The notes below the pieces were generated by a model that saw nothing but the letters and a program-made list of their open reading frames with translations, searched no databases and was not told the DNA's origin. A program made the position numbers and the translations under genes. Shown in pieces: positions 32,353-34,339 of a DNA stretch of 34,339 nt. Within the stretch, counting starts at the first letter, position 1. Each line of letters opens with the position of its first letter. Origin of the DNA: Lingula anatina (taxonomy: Eukaryota; Brachiopoda; Lingulata; Lingulida; Lingulidae); NCBI RefSeq assembly GCF_001039355.2, contig NW_019775767.1, forward strand, positions 127,102-161,440. Reading direction: 5' to 3'.

Positions 32353-34068
32353 AATGGGGCGTGGTCCATACAAACTGACCAATGAGCAGATGTCCAGCCA
32401 CCATCCACATATCAGCGGAAAGATTCCAATCTCTACCACCACCAGTAACGCCACCTTTACCACCAAATAACACAGGCCGATGATACGCTTTGATCTAGCA
32501 AAAAAAAGATGATAAATGTCAAGGCCTAAAATACAAAGTTCAAATTGCTATCTGCATAACAATACTATTATAAACAAAGGTGCATATAATAAAAAGAAAA
32601 CAAATATACAATTTGAAAAAAGTCATAAAACGTTTGAATCAGCTTAATCATTAAAAAACAGAAAACTGTCACATTAAGACAAACTTTTCTGTTTTTAAAT
32701 TTTTAAATAAGTTTCAACATCTTAAAAAAGCCCTCATCAGAATTATTGTCATAAAATGTAACATAAATCATGAAACAAGGCAATCTTACTTGTTAAATTT
32801 CACCAGTGCTGCTAGGGTGTGAAGTACAACTAGGGAGAGAGCAATCACGGTGTATCCAGTCAGAGTGGTGACTAGACCTTCAAATTGACTAGCCTGGACC
32901 TATGAAAAAAACAAAGATTTAAAATTGGAATAGAATTGCCTCTTGTTCCCAGTTGGAATGGACATAAAAAGTGACATTGTCCAACTCTGTCTTTGCAAAA
33001 CTTCCTCTTATTCTCACAATCATATAAAGGGTCACCACCATGGTCTTGTAAGATTTTCATTTCCGAAGCATGCATGTAATATCACAGGTTTAATACCATG
33101 GCAGGTAATTATAGTGGCACAACTCCCAAAAAATCCAGTTCCTCGGTAATTATAGTGGCACAACTCCCAAAAAATCCAGTTCCTCAGGAACAAAAAGAAC
33201 CATGGTTTGAAAAAGGACAGACCCATCTTAGAGTCTTATCCATAATTTTATAACACACACAAAAATGTGCTCATGCACACAAGCACCAGCACAATTTTTT
33301 CATACATAAATATTCATGTGTACATGTAGGTATGTCCATTTATTTAAGGTATTTATGTATTTATTTAATTATTAATTAATTTATTTATTATTTATTTATT
33401 CTTACTTTCATTTTACAACTTATCTGATCATTTATATGTGTTCCTGCACAAATGAAGCAATAAATGATGTATATCTGACTAAAAGTTATCAGCTCCATAA
33501 GAGAGACCATGTCACAAATTGGAACAAGAAGAACAGTCTGTGCTTTTTGACCTATGGGCACCTTAGTATGTCAGAGTCTCAAAATCTACTGGTTCAAAAC
33601 AGAAACAACACCCACTAACTGAACAAAATTACAAAATTTTACCACTTCAGCTTTGGTTTTCATGTAACTTGGCGTGGGACCAGTGCAGACTGTCGTGACA
33701 GTCACTAATAGAGTAACTATAATTGTAAATTCCAGGAAAAACCATTTCCCTTTATCTTCTCCATTTTCTTGCTAATTTTCCAGTGGTATTTGAGTAATGA
33801 CAGGGCATTGACAGGCATGACATTTCAACCTTGTTCAAAATCTAGTTTTTTTTTTTTCTTTTTTTTTTTCGGTCAGGAAAAAGTCAGACAATTCCAGCAC
33901 AAAATTTACACTACTTTGCAGAAATTAAGTTAACGATTCCTGTACAAAACTTATAATGTTTTATTATCATAAACTGCTAAAAAAATTATTATCTTTTCTA
34001 TCCACTTACCAACTCATTGACTTTAATCCCCATGATGGTAAAATGACCAATATGGTATGGACAGAATG
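23270..34068 (-). CDS. MARCHF6: MARCHF6 (TEB4/Doa10) E3 ubiquitin ligase, 3' fifteen exons; 5' part outside window
   Basis: MARCHF6 is a multi-spanning ER-membrane ubiquitin ligase that marks ER and lipid-pathway proteins for degradation; its N-terminal RING-CH domain recruits the E2. I joined fifteen exons with GT..AG borders and matching phases; they give 691 residues ending at a stop. Landmarks: FCPYHIGHF (1-9); the conserved TEB4/Doa10 central domain (about 57-165, with EIGIFPLICGWWLDICSL and GMVYVFYFASFILLLREVLR); SELSLELLLLQVVLPALLEQ; a repeat-expanded linker in exon 8 (272-427); IHELYTAACGLYVCW; a GLLFELVVVAPLRVPL block; GPQWWLK; the RRIYP block; and the C-terminal element YLVGQRLVNY. 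The family has about 14 membrane spans; most exons here carry one. The RING-CH domain and first spans lie beyond 34339. The human tail after NYE is longer; here the protein ends NYTRPES. Tandem repeats sit at the borders of exons 4, 6, 9 and 10. The exon joins are inferred from the sequence, not from transcripts. Confidence 0.95.
23649..23784 (-). CDS. MARCHF6: MARCHF6 exon 14 of window
   Basis: 136 bp, acceptor TTTCAG, donor GTAAGA. Completes Gly, then reads VDFETENLVYRRIYP, the last membrane span and QVKQFRKLYEHIKND. Human has NLVHRRIYP and QVRQFKRLYEHIKNDK. Without splicing the frame would stop at the donor. Confidence 0.95.
23785..24115 (-). other. MARCHF6 intron
   Basis: Intron between exons 13 and 14, AT-rich; nothing else recognised. 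Confidence 0.8.
24116..24248 (-). CDS. MARCHF6: MARCHF6 exon 13 of window
   Basis: 133 bp, acceptor CCCCAG, donor GTGAGT. Reads VYNDGLRNMNL, then a membrane span with SMSLAAPYVVAKSIVPMF and one base of a Gly codon. Human has VYANGIRNIDL and CVPYVIASGVVPLLG. Confidence 0.93.
24249..24609 (-). other. MARCHF6 intron
   Basis: Intron between exons 12 and 13. It has a C-rich tract near 24532-24548; nothing else recognised. Confidence 0.8.
24610..24699 (-). CDS. MARCHF6: MARCHF6 exon 12 of window
   Basis: 90 bp, 30 codons, acceptor CTCCAG, donor GTAAGT, phase 0. Reads DWALGVLHAKIICAVTMMGP, then QWWLKNVMER; human has DWALGVLHAKII and GPQWWLK. Too short for ordinary ORF detection. Confidence 0.95.
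24700..25505 (-). other. MARCHF6 intron with 91-bp duplication
   Basis: Intron between exons 11 and 12. Apart from the 91-bp direct duplication listed separately nothing is recognised. Confidence 0.8.
25141..25322. repeat. 91-bp tandem duplication
   Basis: Two adjacent and apparently identical copies of a 91-bp unit beginning GAATCACTCTTTCAATGGGG at 25141 and 25232, inside an intron of MARCHF6. It does not overlap an exon border. Confidence 0.95.
25506..25640 (-). CDS. MARCHF6: MARCHF6 exon 11 of window
   Basis: 135 bp, 45 codons, acceptor TTGCAG, donor GTAAGG, phase 0. Reads ALKSLMIAFLLIGVAPLLLG, then LLFELVVVAPLRVPLNQTPV and FFPWQ; human has LLFELVIVAPLRVPLDQTPLFYPWQ. Confidence 0.95.
25969..26150 (-). 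CDS. MARCHF6: MARCHF6 exon 10 of window
   Basis: 182 bp, acceptor TTTCAG, donor GTGAGT. Completes a Val codon, then reads FFGRMLMSLWMG, IHELYTAACGLYVCWVVLR and KVKEWTLL. Human has IHELYTAACGLYVCW and KVKEWSL. Partial copies of its 5' end lie in the intron upstream. Confidence 0.95.
26097..26400 (-). repeat. Partial tandem duplications of exon 10 5' end with acceptor
   Basis: The acceptor and first 40 or so bases of exon 10 are repeated twice in the upstream intron, with pseudo-acceptors giving exon starts at 26257 and 26377 besides the real 26150. Divergence increases with distance: the nearest copy still codes FGP-LMSLWMG, the farther one has changed several bases and gains a TGA. Each copy also carries an internal donor-like GTAAGG. 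Confidence 0.85.
26604..26799 (-). repeat. 49-bp tandem array of exon 9 donor region (four copies)
   Basis: Each unit has 38 bp of exon 9 3' end and 11 bp of intron, so each copy contains CCAG|GTAAGT. The potential donor boundaries are at 26762, 26713, 26664 and 26615. The copies are almost identical (one base change, GGCTGG to GGCCGG, in one copy), so the expansion is recent. Confidence 0.95.
26762..26831 (-). CDS. MARCHF6: MARCHF6 exon 9 of window
   Basis: 70 bp, acceptor CTGCAG, donor CAG|GTAAGT. Reads MMLLFVLMWSTLFLASLVTL, then ILP plus one base that joins exon 10 to give LPVFFG, as human LPVFAG. Three more copies of its last 38 bp plus donor follow at 49-bp spacing. Only this first donor keeps the reading frame into exon 10 without an insertion. 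Confidence 0.92.
26959..27426 (-). CDS. MARCHF6: MARCHF6 exon 8 of window (expanded His/Gln/Gly/Ala repeat linker)
   Basis: 468 bp, 156 codons, acceptor CTGTAG, donor GTAAGA, phase 0 at both ends, so skipping it keeps the frame. The 3' end is conserved (IHQALLHQGGPSGYQPF, human AHQAILQQGGPVGFQPY). The preceding 120 or so residues replace a human linker of about 35 residues and are built from degenerate HQGAA units, ending in four near-perfect copies of the 10-mer GHQGAAHGAA. No stop interrupts the frame. Confidence 0.9.
27059..27178 (-). repeat. 30-bp coding minisatellite in MARCHF6 exon 8
   Basis: Four copies spaced exactly 30 bp (anchor TGGTGACC on the plus strand at 27071, 27101, 27131 and 27161), each encoding about ten residues of Gly-His-Gln-Gly-Ala-Ala-His-Gly-Ala-Ala. 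Older, diverged units extend the pattern to about 27400. Confidence 0.9.
27694..27868 (-). CDS. MARCHF6: MARCHF6 exon 7 of window
   Basis: 175 bp, acceptor TTCCAG, donor GTAAGG. Completes a split Ser codon, then reads DAPVSELSLELLLLQVVLPA and LLEQGHTRTWLKGLVRGWTV, nearly identical to human, to SYLLGDSPE. Confidence 0.95.
27922..27948. repeat. (ATT)n microsatellite
   Basis: About nine ATT units abutting the inverted-repeat element at 27949. Confidence 0.9.
27949..28114. mobile_element. Non-autonomous DNA transposon (MITE), possibly hAT-like
   Basis: CAGGCCCGTAGCC at the left is matched by GGCTACAGGCCTG at the right, inverted termini of 13 bp with one mismatch and 166 bp overall. The flanks are ATTATTAT and ATTATTGA, compatible with a degraded target duplication, though the adjacent microsatellite makes that unclear. 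CAG-start termini fit hAT elements. The interior contains a G-rich start and no coding capacity. Confidence 0.6.
28627..28850 (-). repeat. 54-bp tandem array at exon 6 donor
   Basis: Four units with anchor GATACAGTT at plus positions 27627 + 1000 (28627), 28681, 28735 and 28789. A fifth partial match, ATACAGTTACC, is itself the splice donor region of exon 6. The array begins at the first intron bases and does not include exon sequence. Confidence 0.9.
28854..28954 (-). CDS. MARCHF6: MARCHF6 exon 6 of window
   Basis: 101 bp, acceptor TTGCAG, donor GTAACT. Reads VIFGTTVLLMLWLPVQL, a membrane span, then PGFLPYHIMLS plus two bases. Human has VFGSIVLLMLWLP...FLPYNVML. A 54-bp tandem array starts at its donor. 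Confidence 0.92.
28955..29528 (-). other. MARCHF6 intron
   Basis: Intron between exons 5 and 6, AT-rich; nothing recognised. Confidence 0.8.
29529..29579 (-). CDS. MARCHF6: MARCHF6 exon 5 of window
   Basis: 51 bp, 17 codons, too short for ordinary ORF detection. Acceptor GGCTAG, donor GTAAGT. Reads MIHLPVLRHMRRFLASM, matching human MIHLPIYRHLRRFILS. Phase 0 at both ends. Confidence 0.9.
29580..31156 (-). other. MARCHF6 intron, distal part
   Basis: Remainder of the long intron between exons 4 and 5. A 20-bp motif (TTTGTCTAAAAATGTCATTT) is duplicated near 30245-30286. No exon, RNA gene or transposon recognised. Confidence 0.7.
31157..31768 (-). repeat. ~100-bp tandem array derived from exon 4 donor region (six copies)
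   Basis: Six imperfect units of about 95-117 bp. Each contains a version of the last 25 or so bases of exon 4 plus its donor, and a common intron stretch (on the plus strand TTTGTAACATTTC, TTAATCTTGGCAGGT). The unit at the real exon has TACAAGAG|GTAAGT. Copies near 31525 and 31330 keep TACAAGAG|GTAAT, another has TACAAGAG|GTTGG, and two more are decayed. The plus-strand open frames across it are repeat artefacts. Confidence 0.9.
31737..31940 (-). CDS. MARCHF6: MARCHF6 exon 4 of window (TEB4/Doa10 domain)
   Basis: 204 bp, 68 codons, acceptor TTGTAG, donor GTAAGT, phase 0 at both ends. Contains MFDATLKDREKSF, HWLVGMVYVFYFASFILLLR and LRNLNDPEFNPIQE, the best-conserved part of the family. Its last codons and donor are the source of the array in the following intron. 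Confidence 0.95.
32308..32351. repeat. (ATT)n microsatellite
   Basis: About 14 units just downstream of the exon 3 donor of MARCHF6. Confidence 0.95.
32380..32494 (-). CDS. MARCHF6: MARCHF6 exon 3 of window (start of TEB4/Doa10 domain)
   Basis: 115 bp, acceptor TGCTAG. Completes a split Lys codon, then reads SKRIIGLCYLVVKVALL and EIGIFPLICGWWLDICSL, almost identical to human. The donor is GTCAGT, weaker than the GTAAGT/GTGAGT used elsewhere in the gene. An (ATT)n tract begins about 30 bp into the intron. Confidence 0.93.
32790..32899 (-). CDS. MARCHF6: MARCHF6 exon 2 of window
   Basis: 110 bp, acceptor CATAG, donor GTAAGA. Reads VQASQFEGL, then a membrane span with TLTGYTVIALSLVVLH, to VKFN plus two bases. 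Matches human HVQASHFEGL...LVKF. Confidence 0.93.
32900..34009 (-). other. MARCHF6 intron
   Basis: Intron between exons 1 and 2 of the window. It contains a 41-bp tandem duplication and AT-rich (TTTA)-type sequence near 33340-33400; nothing else recognised. Confidence 0.75.
33104..33185. repeat. 41-bp tandem duplication
   Basis: Two adjacent identical copies of a unit beginning GGTAATTATAGTGGCACAAC at 33104 and 33145. Confidence 0.95.
34010..34068 (-). CDS. MARCHF6: MARCHF6 exon 1 of window
   Basis: 59 bp after acceptor TTGCAG, donor GTAAGT. Enters with two bases of a split codon, then reads FCPYHIGHFTIMGIKVNEL. Human has FCPYHIGHF at the same place. Exons further 5' are not in the window. 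Confidence 0.9.
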
Positions 34069-34339
34069 CTGCAATAAAAGAGAAAAACAGTTGAACTTAA
34101 GTGGGCACATTTCATCCATTTCAACACATGGAACAAAAACCATTTGGAACAAAGTAGAAAAAATATGTTGGTCAACAGATCTTTAAATCACTGAAAACTG
34201 AGAGAAAAAAATGTAATAATTCTTAAATTGATATACACATTTCCAAGGTCGGATCAGAGATCTGTGATTCAAATATTGTGGCAGTTCATAAATGTCAAAC
34301 ATGTTTTGAACACAAGGTTCACACCCCCCAGCCACCCCC
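34069..34339 (-). other. MARCHF6 intron, truncated by window end
   Basis: Sequence upstream of the first visible exon. No further exon is recognised before the edge. Confidence 0.7.

Overview
This is invertebrate animal nuclear DNA: long AT-rich non-coding stretches, many microsatellites and minisatellites, decayed transposons, and a gene split into many small exons with GT..AG introns. The organism cannot be fixed from the sequence alone. My best guess is a marine invertebrate, possibly a cephalochordate (amphioxus). One of its genes carries several tandem arrays built across exon/intron junctions, a feature I recall being described from amphioxus genes as 'mirage' minisatellites (from memory, not checked).

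There are two real protein-coding genes. (1) An intact single-exon class A (rhodopsin-like) GPCR on the plus strand at 15743-16930, 395 aa, of neuropeptide-receptor type, with FRC in place of the usual DRY. (2) On the minus strand, the 3' fifteen exons of a MARCHF6 (TEB4/Doa10) ER membrane E3 ubiquitin ligase, from 34068 down to the stop at 23270. The exons join in frame to 691 residues that I could align by eye with human MARCHF6 from its central region to the C-terminal element. The RING-CH domain and first membrane spans lie beyond the right edge.

Layout. 1-2200: a tandem duplication of about 1.35 kb; the first copy carries a nearly identical 3' fragment of the GPCR with a premature stop. 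2200-7700: mostly unassigned, with one weak candidate terminal exon, a 28-bp minisatellite of repeated splice-donor-like motifs and a small inverted-repeat element. 7711-9476: Tc1/mariner transposase remnants, including a 1.6-kb element with arms of about 600 bp in inverted orientation, flanked by TA. 9931-10201: a foldback (hairpin) element. 13150-14417: the decayed 3' end of a non-LTR retrotransposon with a (TTA)n tail. 15743-17100: the GPCR and a hammerhead-like motif in its 3' flank. 17100-23270: intergenic and probable 3' UTR of MARCHF6. 23270-34339: MARCHF6 exons and introns.

The most striking signal is in MARCHF6. The splice-donor regions of exons 4, 6 and 9 and the acceptor region of exon 10 have each been locally duplicated into tandem arrays, and exon 8 carries a coding 30-bp repeat that enlarges a linker several-fold compared with human. 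Exon numbers below count only the exons inside this window. The two genes have no evident functional link.
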